DNA of 64,000 nucleotides from CAVQCX01 sp963775335. GTDB lineage: Bacteria; Pseudomonadota; Gammaproteobacteria; Chromatiales; Chromatiaceae. The stretch spans positions 496,001 through 560,000 of the forward strand of contig CAVZIJ010000003.1 of assembly GCA_963775335.1 (NCBI GenBank), written 5' to 3'. Position 1 is the first letter of the stretch. The number at the start of each line of letters is the position of its first letter. Below, in pieces: positions 38,484-46,033 of this stretch. The notes under the pieces were generated by a model. That model was not told the origin of the DNA. It worked only from the letters and a program-made list of their open reading frames with translations, and made no database searches. Both the position numbers and the translations under genes were made by a program.

Positions 38484-39209
38484 GTGGACCAATCCGACCT
38501 CTATCACCATATCTCCCACCGGTTCAACCAGGAGCTGGAGCAGGTGCGCACCCAGGTGCTCGGGATGGGGGGGCTGGTGGAGCAGCAGCTCACCGATGCA
38601 GCGCGCGCGCTGCTGACGGGCGACGCCCGTCTCGCCCAGGACGTGGTCGCCAACGACTACAAGGTCAACAGCATGGATGTGGCGATCGATGAGCTGTGCA
38701 CGCTGATTCTGGTGCGCCGCCAGCCCACGGCGAGCGACCTGCGCATGGTGCTCACGGTGATCAAGACCACCGCCGATCTGGAGCGCATCGGCGACGAGGC
38801 CAAGCGTGTCGCCCGGATGGCGATCAGCCTGTCGAACAGCGGCTGCTCCCGATCCCTGCTCGTGGGCATAGAGCACTTGGCGGAGCTCGTCCAACGCATG
38901 TTGCACAACGCGCTCGATGCCCTGGCTCGGATGGATGTGGAGGCGGCGCTCTCCACCGCTGCCGAGGACCGGCGGGTGGACTCGGAGTATGAGAACATCA
39001 TGCGTCAGGCGATGACCTACATGATGGAAGACCCGCGCTCCATCCCGAAGATCCTCGACGTCATCTGGTCGGCTCGGGCGTTGGAGAGGATCGGAGACCG
39101 CTGCTGCAACATCTCCGAGTACGTCATCTATTTCGTCGAGGGCAAGGACGTGCGGCACACCAGCCTCGAGACCATTGCCGCCAGCGCCCGGCCGAAGAAG
39201 GGTAAGTAG
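38484..39209 (+). CDS. phoU: Phosphate transport/signalling accessory protein PhoU
   Basis: 241 residues from a GTG at 38484 with a good SD (GGAG about ten bases upstream); an earlier start inside phoR gives an unlike N-terminus. Two repeated three-helix bundles carry the PhoU metal-binding motif: VANDYKVNSMDVAIDELC in the first half and AEDRRVDSEYENIMRQ in the second; ERIGDEAKRVARMA and ERIGDRCCNISEYV complete them. PhoU couples the Pst transporter to PhoR and represses the regulon when phosphate is plentiful. No pst genes are in the window. Confidence 0.95.
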   Translation: MDQSDLYHHISHRFNQELEQVRTQVLGMGGLVEQQLTDAARALLTGDARLAQDVVANDYKVNSMDVAIDELCTLILVRRQPTASDLRMVLTVIKTTADLERIGDEAKRVARMAISLSNSGCSRSLLVGIEHLAELVQRMLHNALDALARMDVEAALSTAAEDRRVDSEYENIMRQAMTYMMEDPRSIPKILDVIWSARALERIGDRCCNISEYVIYFVEGKDVRHTSLETIAASARPKKGK

Positions 39210-39227
39210 AACCTATCTCATCGTTTC

Positions 39228-39245
39228 CCGCGGCCGCGACCGCGG
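39228..39245. terminator. GC-rich hairpin between phoU and hypD
   Basis: CCGCGG repeated as a dyad with a 6-base spacer between the convergent stops of phoU and hypD. No T run. Weak candidate for a bidirectional stop. Confidence 0.4.
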
Positions 39246-39249
39246 CGGC

Positions 39250-40356
39250 TCAGGAGGCCTCTGCCTCGGCGATGCGCACGCCGCCGGCCCACCAGATTCG
39301 GCAGGCGCCCTCGTCGGAGACCATGCAGGGACCTATGGGATTGCGGGGCGTGCACGCTCTGCCGTAGAGGCGGCATTCGTTCGGATAGATCTTGCCGAGG
39401 ACGACCCGGGCGCAATCGCATCCGGGGGGCATCTCACCGATGCGTCGGTGTCCCTCGCGGGAGGGCGCCGGGTGACGCAGGCGTGTGTCCTGGACGGCCA
39501 GCTCCGGCTTGAGCCGGTAGCCCGAGGCGGGGATCGATCCTACGCCGCGCCAGTTTGCATCCACCACATCCATGACCTGCTCCAGCTGAGCCCGGGCCGT
39601 CGGGTTGCCCCCGGGGCGCACCAGCTCCGGATAGCAGTTGTCGAGAAAGGCCCGGCCATCGATGAGCTGGCGCAGCACCGAGTAGGTCGCAGCGAGCAGG
39701 CTCTCCGGCGTGAATCCGGCGACCGCGGCGGGGATCCCATGATCGCGCGGCACGAACTCCCACTCCTCGGGCCCCATGATGGTGGAGACGTGGCCTGGGG
39801 CGACGAGGGCGTCGAAGCCCGGTGACTCCACGTCCAGGAGCATGGCCACAGCCGGCCAGGTCCTGCGTCCCGAAAGCAGGATCGAGAGGTTGTCCGGAAC
39901 CCCCTGGGCGAGCAGCGCGGCGACCGGAGCGGTCGTGGTCTCGAAACCGGCGGCGAAGAACACGATCTCGCGCCGCGGCTCGGCCTCGGCGATGTGCAAG
40001 GCCTCCAGCGGCGAGGCGATGGGGCGCACGTCCGCCCCGGCGGCTTGCGCTTGAGCCAGGGTTCGGACCTCGCCCTTGGGGACGTTCACCGGCACCCTCA
40101 GCATATCGCCGAAGGCGACCAGCGTGAGGCCCTCGCGAAGGCCGAGCTGCATCGCTTCGTAGATGTCTTCCTCGGGGCAGATGCAGACCGGGCATCCGGG
40201 GCCCGGGATGAGCTCGATCTGCCGGGGCAGGGCCGCACGCAGCCCGGCCATGGCGATCGAGCGCTCGTGGCCGCCGCAGACATTCATGATGCGGACGCGT
40301 TCCGGAAGGTCGAGCCCCCGGATCAGATCGAGCCACCCCCGCGCGCTACGAGCCAT
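39250..40356 (-). CDS. hypD: Hydrogenase maturation factor HypD
   Basis: 368 residues from the ATG at 40356; a longer frame to 40485 runs through hypB sequence and is rejected. HypD with HypC is the scaffold on which the Fe(CN)2CO unit is built. Conserved cysteine motifs are NVCGGHE, GPGCPVC and the C-terminal [4Fe-4S] site (PPGCDCARVV, NECRLYG, CTPRNPIGPCMVS). Starts 14 bp after hypB in the leftward hypC-hypA-hypB-hypD run. Confidence 0.96.
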   Translation of the reverse strand: MARSARGWLDLIRGLDLPERVRIMNVCGGHERSIAMAGLRAALPRQIELIPGPGCPVCICPEEDIYEAMQLGLREGLTLVAFGDMLRVPVNVPKGEVRTLAQAQAAGADVRPIASPLEALHIAEAEPRREIVFFAAGFETTTAPVAALLAQGVPDNLSILLSGRRTWPAVAMLLDVESPGFDALVAPGHVSTIMGPEEWEFVPRDHGIPAAVAGFTPESLLAATYSVLRQLIDGRAFLDNCYPELVRPGGNPTARAQLEQVMDVVDANWRGVGSIPASGYRLKPELAVQDTRLRHPAPSREGHRRIGEMPPGCDCARVVLGKIYPNECRLYGRACTPRNPIGPCMVSDEGACRIWWAGGVRIAEAEAS

Positions 40357-40370
40357 GGGACCGCCGGCCG

Positions 40371-41189
40371 CTAGAGGTGGCTGTGCAGCCACTGGCCGTC
40401 GGGCTGCAGCCGTGGCCGGGCGGTCGCACCGCTCGCCCGTCGCTCGGCCTGCGCTCGTACTTCGGCAAGCAGCCAATCCAGCCAAGCCTGAAGCCCTTCG
40501 CCGGTCTTGGCCGAAAGCTCGAGCACCGGGGCGGCGTTGGCCAGATCTCGCAGGGCCGCGGTCGCACGGGCCGGATCGAACTCCTCGATATAAGGCAGCA
40601 GATCGGCCTTGGACAGCAGAACCGCGTCGGCGGCGCGGAACATCACGGGGTACTTGGCGGGCTTGTCGTCGCCCTCGGTCACCGAGAGCAGGGTGACATT
40701 GCGGTGCTGACCCAGGTCGAAGCTCGCCGGACAGACCAGGTTTCCGACGTTCTCAATGAACAGCAGGTCCAGGTCCGCCAGCGCCATCTCGTGCAGGGCA
40801 TGATGGATCATATGGGCGTCGAGGTGGCAGGCAGTGCCGGTGGTGATCTGCAGGGCGGGGACGCCCTGGGCGCGTATGCGGCGGGCGTCGTTCTCAGTCT
40901 CCAGGTCGCCCTCGATCACAGCGATGCGAAGGTCCCCCCGCAGCGCGGCGATCGTGGCCTCGAGCAGGCTGGTTTTGCCGCTGCCGGGCGATGACATCAG
41001 GTTCAAGACGAGCACACCATAGGTGTCGAAATGCTCGCGATTGTGCGCCGCCGCCCGATCGTTCTCGTCCAGCAGGCCCTTGAGCACGGTCACGGCTTCC
41101 CGGCCCCCGGCGGTATGCGCGAGCGGACCGTCCCCTTCGAGCAGATGCCGATTACCGGATGTGATGTTGCAGCCGCAGGTCTCGCACAT
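40371..41189 (-). CDS. hypB: Hydrogenase nickel-insertion GTPase HypB
   Basis: 272 residues. Delivers nickel to the hydrogenase large subunit with HypA. The N-terminal high-affinity nickel motif MCETCGC (C2, C5, C7) is present, without the poly-His stretch seen in some species. The GTPase domain has P-loop SSPGSGKTSLLE and later EGDLETENDA, IENVGNLVCPA and LLSKADLLPY. The C-terminal tail after about residue 245 is Arg-rich and unlike the core. Confidence 0.96.
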   Translation of the reverse strand: MCETCGCNITSGNRHLLEGDGPLAHTAGGREAVTVLKGLLDENDRAAAHNREHFDTYGVLVLNLMSSPGSGKTSLLEATIAALRGDLRIAVIEGDLETENDARRIRAQGVPALQITTGTACHLDAHMIHHALHEMALADLDLLFIENVGNLVCPASFDLGQHRNVTLLSVTEGDDKPAKYPVMFRAADAVLLSKADLLPYIEEFDPARATAALRDLANAAPVLELSAKTGEGLQAWLDWLLAEVRAQAERRASGATARPRLQPDGQWLHSHL

Positions 41190-41224
41190 GGATCGTTAGT
41201 CTAGCGGAAGAGGTGGACGGGTGC

Positions 41225-41590
41225 TCAGCTCGCGGCCGTGACCGGCGCACGCAACAGCTCTACGCTGGCCAACAACAGCTCGTCGCCGCTGGCCAGCACG
41301 GTCCGGAAGTCTCCGCAGACCCCGCACAGCAGCCGGCTGGGGCTCGCCTCGGACTCGGCCCCACACCGGGTACAGCGGACGCGCACCGGGGCTGCCTCGG
41401 TCAGCAGCTCGGCATCCTCGGCGAGGGTACCCGCAGCGGCGAGAGGAAACGCTTGGGCCAAGAGCTCAGCGACGATGCCGGACAGTGGGCCGATACGCAG
41501 GCGAACACTCGTGATGCGCTCCGCGGACTCGCGCTCACCGATCTCGATCAGCTGCCCGACCAGGGCCTGGCAGACCGAGAGCTCATGCAT
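41225..41590 (-). CDS. hypA: Hydrogenase nickel-incorporation protein HypA
   Basis: 121 residues starting MHELSVCQALV; the start at 41590 is fixed because His2 is the nickel ligand. The zinc ribbon is C73-x2-C76 and C89-x2-C92 (CTRCG, CGVCG). Works with HypB. Its start overlaps the end of hypC by eight bases. Confidence 0.95.
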   Translation of the reverse strand: MHELSVCQALVGQLIEIGERESAERITSVRLRIGPLSGIVAELLAQAFPLAAAGTLAEDAELLTEAAPVRVRCTRCGAESEASPSRLLCGVCGDFRTVLASGDELLLASVELLRAPVTAAS

Positions 41591-41825
41591 GGGCCCCACC
41601 AGGGTCCGCCGCCAGCATCTGGTCGTAGAGCTCCCAGGCCGAGCGCGCCTCCTGAGGCGTGACCTTCTGGATCGCGTAGCCCACGTGGACGACCACGTAG
41701 TCCCCGGGTCCGATCTCCTCGTGCTGAAGCATGAATAGGCTTACCTCGCGCTCCACGCCGCGTGCCTCGCAACGCGCCGCAAAACCGTCGATCTCTCTGA
41801 CCTGCATGGGAATCCCAAGGCACAT
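41583..41825 (-). CDS. hypC: Hydrogenase assembly chaperone HypC
   Basis: 80 residues starting MCLGIPMQVREIDG; Cys2, which binds the iron precursor and the large subunit, fixes the start at 41825. GDYVVVHVGYAIQKV is the family's second signature. HypC carries the Fe(CN)2CO group from HypD to apo-HynL. First gene of the leftward hypCABD run. Confidence 0.95.
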   Translation of the reverse strand: MCLGIPMQVREIDGFAARCEARGVEREVSLFMLQHEEIGPGDYVVVHVGYAIQKVTPQEARSAWELYDQMLAADPGGAHA

Positions 41826-41872
41826 CGGTAAAGCTCTCTGAGCGTATATCCTGCGGCGCCGGGTCTCGAAAA

Positions 41873-41888
41873 GGGATCGCAAGATCCC
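41873..41888. promoter_or_regulatory. Perfect inverted repeat in the hypC/hynD divergent promoter
   Basis: GGGATC-GCAA-GATCCC in the 88-bp region between the start codons of hypC (minus) and hynD (plus). A TATAGT -10-like element at 41899-41904 would start hynD mRNA very near its GTG. The dyad is placed to control both hydrogenase operons. It is not an FNR box (TTGAT-N4-ATCAA), and the regulator is unknown. Confidence 0.45.
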
Positions 41889-41913
41889 CCATCTTCGCTA
41901 TAGTGTAGCCATT

Positions 41914-42474
41914 GTGGCTGAGGGCACAGGCTTGTCAATCGGTAACACCCTCGTTCTCGGCATTGGTAATCGTCTCCTGACAGACGAGGGGGCCGGTATC
42001 CATGCCTTGGAGCTGCTGGCCCGCGAGCACCGAGACTCGACCGGCATCACCTATCTTGACGGCGGGACACTGAGCTTTACGTTGGCGGAGCCGATCGCTG
42101 CGCACGAGAATCTCATCGTGATCGACGCGGCGCGCTTCGGCGGTGTACCGGGCGCTGTCCGTTGCTTCGAGGGCCTCGAGATGACAACCTACCTGAAAGG
42201 GACGCGCAAGAGCGCGCATGAGGTCAGCCTGGTCGATCTGCTGGACATTGCGCGGTTGTCCGAAACCCTGCCTCGGCGCATGGCGCTGGTGGGGATAGAG
42301 CCGGCGGAGCTGGGCTGGGGGGAGCGCCCCAGCGAGCCCGTCGGCCGAGCGCTGCTGGACGTAGCCCGCACGGTGCGGGGCATCGTCGCGCGCTGGACGA
42401 GGAACGGATCCGGCAATGGCGCTGAGGCGCTTGATCCGAAGGCAAACCCCGCCGCGGAAACGCGGCTAAGCTGA
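41914..42474 (+). CDS. hynD: Hydrogenase maturation endopeptidase HynD/HupD
   Basis: 186 residues, GTG start. Nickel-dependent protease that removes the C-terminal peptide from the large subunit after metal insertion. Conserved acidic residues are in LGIGNRLLTDEGAGIH (Glu/Asp pair) and LIVIDAARFGG, and the metal histidine is in KSAHEVSL. Its predicted substrate HynL, with the uncut tail, is encoded 3.5 kb downstream in the same operon. Confidence 0.93.
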   Translation: MAEGTGLSIGNTLVLGIGNRLLTDEGAGIHALELLAREHRDSTGITYLDGGTLSFTLAEPIAAHENLIVIDAARFGGVPGAVRCFEGLEMTTYLKGTRKSAHEVSLVDLLDIARLSETLPRRMALVGIEPAELGWGERPSEPVGRALLDVARTVRGIVARWTRNGSGNGAEALDPKANPAAETRLS

Positions 42475-42502
42475 TGCATGTACCTGGGGCGAGGTCCGCG
42501 CG

Positions 42503-42922
42503 ATGAGCTCGTGGGACGGGATTGATATCCGGGTCGAGTCGGCCGGGTCGGCACCTGACAGCTGGGGCAACGCGGTGCCGATCCTGCATGAGGTGTTACA
42601 CGCATTGCGGCGCCTCGCCGAATCGGGCGAGTCGACGCTCATCGACGTGAAATCCCTGCCGTTCGGGCCCGGGGATGAGGAGCAGTTGCTTGCGGCCTTG
42701 GGAGAGGGGGAGGTGCAGGCGAAGCTCGACACCCTCGGCGAGAGCCGGATCTGGGAGTCGCGCTATGCCGGTGTCTGGCTCGTCGAGCACCTCAACGTCG
42801 ACGGCGGTCGCGTCGCGTTTCATATCGAGATCACCGAAGTGCCCCAGATCCTGTGCTCCCAGGCTGACGATATCTCGGCGGCCGTGCGCAATCTGGAAAC
42901 CGACCTGTCGCATCGGTCTTAA
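42503..42922 (+). CDS. hupH: HupH/HyaF-like hydrogenase maturation protein (C-terminal domain only)
   Basis: 139 residues. Matches the C-terminal domain of HupH/HyaF (ILHEVLHALRRLAESGES, LPFGPGDEEQLLAALGEGEV, IWESRYAGVWLVEH, IEITEVPQILCSQADD). Full-length HupH is about 280 residues, so this is a short form. The family helps process the small subunit and protect it in oxygen. It lies 28 bp after hynD and 19 bp before hynS. Confidence 0.85.
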   Translation: MSSWDGIDIRVESAGSAPDSWGNAVPILHEVLHALRRLAESGESTLIDVKSLPFGPGDEEQLLAALGEGEVQAKLDTLGESRIWESRYAGVWLVEHLNVDGGRVAFHIEITEVPQILCSQADDISAAVRNLETDLSHRS

Positions 42923-42941
42923 GTCCTTGTGAGGAGGAGCC

Positions 42942-44036
42942 ATGGCCCAGTCGAAAACCCTCGGAGAACGGTTGCAGAGCCACGGAGTGTCGCGGAGGGG
43001 ATTTCTCAAGTTTTGTGCCGCGACCGCCTCGCTGATGGCCCTGCCCCCGAGCATGATTCCGGCGATTGCGGCGGCATTGGAGAAGGCGAGACGGCCGTCG
43101 GTGATCTGGCTGTCGTTCCAGGAATGCACCGGCTGCACCGAGTCGCTGACGCGCAGCCATACGCCGACTATCGAGGGGCTGATTTTCGACCACATCTCCC
43201 TCGACTACCACCACACCCTCCAGGCGGCGGCGGGCGACGCTGCGGAGGCCGCCCGAAAGGCGGCTATGCAGGAGAACGAGGGCCAATATCTGGTGGTGGT
43301 CGACGGATCGATTCCGCTAGGCAACCCCGGGTTCTCGACGATCGCCGGGGTCAGCAATGTCGACATGTTGAAGGAGACGGTGGCGGGGGCCAAGGCGGTG
43401 ATCGCGGTCGGCACCTGCGCCTCCTTCGGCGGCATTCCCCATGCATACCCCAATCCGACGGGAGCGGTCTCGGTCTCGGACCTGGTCAAGGACAAGCCCG
43501 TCATCAATGTCTCGGGATGCCCCCCGGTTCCGGTGGTGATCACCGGGGTGCTGTCGCAGTTTCTGACCTTTGGGACCCTTCCGGAGCTCGACCACTATGG
43601 AAGGCCCCTGGCGTTCTTCGGCCAGAGCATCCACGATCGCTGCTATCGGCGGCCCTTCTATGACAAAGGACTGTTTGCCGAGAGCTTCGATGACGAGGGG
43701 GCCCGCAAGGGCTGGTGCCTGTATCGGTTGGGGTGCAAGGGGCCCATGACCTACAACGCTTGCGCGACAGCCAAGTGGAACGAGGGCACCAGCTGGCCGG
43801 TGGAGTCCGGACATGGCTGCCTGGGCTGCTCCCAGCCGGATTTCTGGGACGCGGGCAGCTTCTACAAATCACTGTCGGTGCCCACCGGCGATGTGGCACG
43901 GAACGCCGGTTACGCCGTGGCCGCGGGTGTGGCGCTCGGTGCCGCGGCGGGCGTGCTGAATCGCGCCAAGCGTGCGGGTGCGATCAAGCGCCACGAGAAA
44001 GTGAACGTCGACGATCTGGGCGACGACCAGGGCTGA
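42942..44036 (+). CDS. hynS: Membrane-bound [NiFe] hydrogenase small subunit HynS
   Basis: 364 residues. Holds the three iron-sulfur clusters that conduct electrons from the NiFe site. A twin-arginine signal (S17-R-R-G-F-L-K23) directs folded HynSL to the periplasmic side. Proximal-cluster ligands start with ECTGC (C62, C65) and continue with VGTCASFGG and SGCPP; later CYRRPFYD, GWCLYRLGCKGP and CLGCSQPDFWD supply the distal and medial clusters. A C-terminal hydrophobic helix (NAGYAVAAGVALGAAAGVL) anchors the enzyme. Strong SD (GAGGAGGAG) before the ATG. isp1 and isp2 separate it from its large subunit. Confidence 0.96.
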   Translation: MAQSKTLGERLQSHGVSRRGFLKFCAATASLMALPPSMIPAIAAALEKARRPSVIWLSFQECTGCTESLTRSHTPTIEGLIFDHISLDYHHTLQAAAGDAAEAARKAAMQENEGQYLVVVDGSIPLGNPGFSTIAGVSNVDMLKETVAGAKAVIAVGTCASFGGIPHAYPNPTGAVSVSDLVKDKPVINVSGCPPVPVVITGVLSQFLTFGTLPELDHYGRPLAFFGQSIHDRCYRRPFYDKGLFAESFDDEGARKGWCLYRLGCKGPMTYNACATAKWNEGTSWPVESGHGCLGCSQPDFWDAGSFYKSLSVPTGDVARNAGYAVAAGVALGAAAGVLNRAKRAGAIKRHEKVNVDDLGDDQG

Positions 44037-44039
44037 GAG

Positions 44040-44699
44040 GTGACGCCGATGGACTTACTGGCTTGGGTAAGAGGGCCTGCTTTCGACGCCGCGCTGGCGA
44101 TCTTCATCGTCGGCGTGATCTGGCGCCTGATCGAGCTGCTGATGCTCGGACGTGGAGTCAGCCTGGCCGAGCCGCGCGGTGCGGAATTTCCCGCCGGGTT
44201 ACGCACCATCGCCTTGCGCTCCTGGCCGAGCGCGGCCAACTTGAAGACGGGTGCGACGACCCTGATCCTCGGGTACGCCTTCCACATCGGGTTTTTTGTA
44301 TGCCTGCTGCTGTTCGTGCCGCACATCGAGCTGGTCCACGCGACTTTCGGTCTGCGCTGGCCGGGACTTCCCACTCCTTTGGTTGATGCCGCGAGCGTGG
44401 TGGGTATCGTGGCCCTGGTCGCCGTGCTGGCTCATCGGCTCAGTCACCCGGTGATCCGGTTTCTCTCAACGTCGCAGGACTATTTAGTCTGGGTAGCGAC
44501 CTTGTTGCCCCTGGTCACCGGCTACTTGGCATTTCACCGGATTGTCAATCCCTATCCGCTGGCGCTCAGCATCCACATCCTCTGCGTGGAGCTGCTGATG
44601 GTGGTCTTTCCGTTCACCAAGCTGATGCATGCGTTTACGTTGTTCGTCGCTCGTTGGTACAACGGCGCCATCGCCGGGCGCAGGGGGGTGCAGTCGTGA
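44040..44699 (+). CDS. isp1: Isp1, cytochrome b-type (NarI/DsrM-like) hydrogenase membrane subunit
   Basis: 219 residues from the GTG at 44040, or 216 from the ATG at 44049. Five membrane helices with histidines placed to bind two b hemes (LGYAFHIGFFVCLLLFVPHIELVH, LAHRLSHPVI, LAFHRIV, LSIHILCVELL), as in NarI and DsrM. It takes electrons from HynS and passes them with Isp2 to the quinone pool or to a cytoplasmic carrier. The gene pair between hynS and hynL is the hallmark of the Thiocapsa/Allochromatium type. Overlaps isp2 by four bases. Confidence 0.93.
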   Translation: MTPMDLLAWVRGPAFDAALAIFIVGVIWRLIELLMLGRGVSLAEPRGAEFPAGLRTIALRSWPSAANLKTGATTLILGYAFHIGFFVCLLLFVPHIELVHATFGLRWPGLPTPLVDAASVVGIVALVAVLAHRLSHPVIRFLSTSQDYLVWVATLLPLVTGYLAFHRIVNPYPLALSIHILCVELLMVVFPFTKLMHAFTLFVARWYNGAIAGRRGVQS

Positions 44700-45982
44700 G
44701 CAAGCCAAGTCTGGAGCGCGGACTGAATGAGCTCAAGGCGCAGATCGACTCGGCCACGGCAATGTTCTTTCAAAGCTGCGTCCACTGCGGCATGTGCGCC
44801 GACGCCTGCCTGTTCTATACCGAGACGGGAGATCCCAAGTACACGCCCATCCATAAGCTGGAGCCCATGAGGCGCGTCTGGGAGCAGGAGTACACCCTCT
44901 GGGGCAGGCTCAAGCGGGCCGTCGGCATCTCCAAGCCTGTCACGGACGACGAGCTCGACGAGTGGGAAGAGCTGGTCTACGACAGCTGCACCATGTGCGG
45001 CCGATGCTCGATGGTCTGCCCGGTTGGTAATGACATCGCCTACATGATCCGGCGTATGCGCGAGGGCATGGTCGCCTCCGGGCATGCCCCTCCCGGTCTT
45101 ATCGCTGCCAGCACCCGCGCGATCAAGGTCGGTAGCCCCATGGGAGTGAAGTATCAGGCCCTTGAAGCGCAGATCCGGCACATCGAGGCCGATACGGGGC
45201 TCAGCATCCCGGTCGATGTGGAGGGCGCCGACTACATGGCGCTGCTGTCCTCCATGGAGATCATGAATTTCCCGGAATATATCGAATCCCTGGCGCGCAT
45301 CTTCAAGCAGGCAGGGCTATCGTGGACGCTTTGCTCGGAAGCGTTCGAGGCGACCAACAGCGGCGTGCAGATTGGCTCGAGCGACATCGCCCGCGAGCTG
45401 GTGCAGCGAGTCGTCGCCGGGGCCGAGAAGCTGAAGGTCAAGTACGTGATCAGTCCGGAGTGCGGGCATGCCTACTTCGCGATCCGTTGGGAGGGCCCCG
45501 ATCTGATCGGCCGAAAGTACCCGTTCAAGGTGGTGCATATCCTCGAGCTGCTCGACGAGCTGCGGGTGAGCGGGCGGCTGAAGACGACGGGGGCCGAGAC
45601 GGATCGCCTGACCTTCCACGATCCCTGTCAGATCGTGCGGCGCGGTGGCGTCGTACAGCCCCAGCGGAACTTGCTGAAGATGGTGGCACCGAACTTCGTG
45701 GAAATGACGGAGCACGGCACCATGAACTGGTGCTGCGGCGGCGGCGGTGGGGTCAGCACCAACGAGCGCGCGGACGAGCTGCGGATCAAGGCCTTCGCGC
45801 GGAAGAAGGCCCAGCTCGACGAGCTCGGCGTTTCTCGCCTGGTCACCGCCTGCGCGAACTGCCGCCTGATGCTTGAGGATGGAATCGAGCAGCACAACAT
45901 GGACTTGCCAGTGGTCGGACTCACCGAGGTGATCGCGGACCATCTGCTCGAAGACGGCTCGAAATCCGGCAGTGCCGCGTAA
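44696..45982 (+). CDS. isp2: Isp2, HdrD/DsrK-like iron-sulfur protein
   Basis: 428 residues from a GTG overlapping the isp1 stop (GTGA). Two [4Fe-4S] motifs (CVHCGMCADACLFY and CTMCGRCSMVCPVG) are followed by two CCG-type domains: SPECGHAYFA and HDPCQIVRRGG, then NWCCGGGGGVSTNE and TACANCRLM. This is the heterodisulfide-reductase catalytic-subunit architecture, on the cytoplasmic face next to Isp1. It suggests that electrons may go to a thiol/disulfide couple as well as to quinone. Confidence 0.94.
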   Translation: MSKPSLERGLNELKAQIDSATAMFFQSCVHCGMCADACLFYTETGDPKYTPIHKLEPMRRVWEQEYTLWGRLKRAVGISKPVTDDELDEWEELVYDSCTMCGRCSMVCPVGNDIAYMIRRMREGMVASGHAPPGLIAASTRAIKVGSPMGVKYQALEAQIRHIEADTGLSIPVDVEGADYMALLSSMEIMNFPEYIESLARIFKQAGLSWTLCSEAFEATNSGVQIGSSDIARELVQRVVAGAEKLKVKYVISPECGHAYFAIRWEGPDLIGRKYPFKVVHILELLDELRVSGRLKTTGAETDRLTFHDPCQIVRRGGVVQPQRNLLKMVAPNFVEMTEHGTMNWCCGGGGGVSTNERADELRIKAFARKKAQLDELGVSRLVTACANCRLMLEDGIEQHNMDLPVVGLTEVIADHLLEDGSKSGSAA

Positions 45983-46033
45983 CAATCGGTCGGCCTGCCG
46001 CCGGGCGGCGGGTCCACAGGTGGAGATGAGTCA

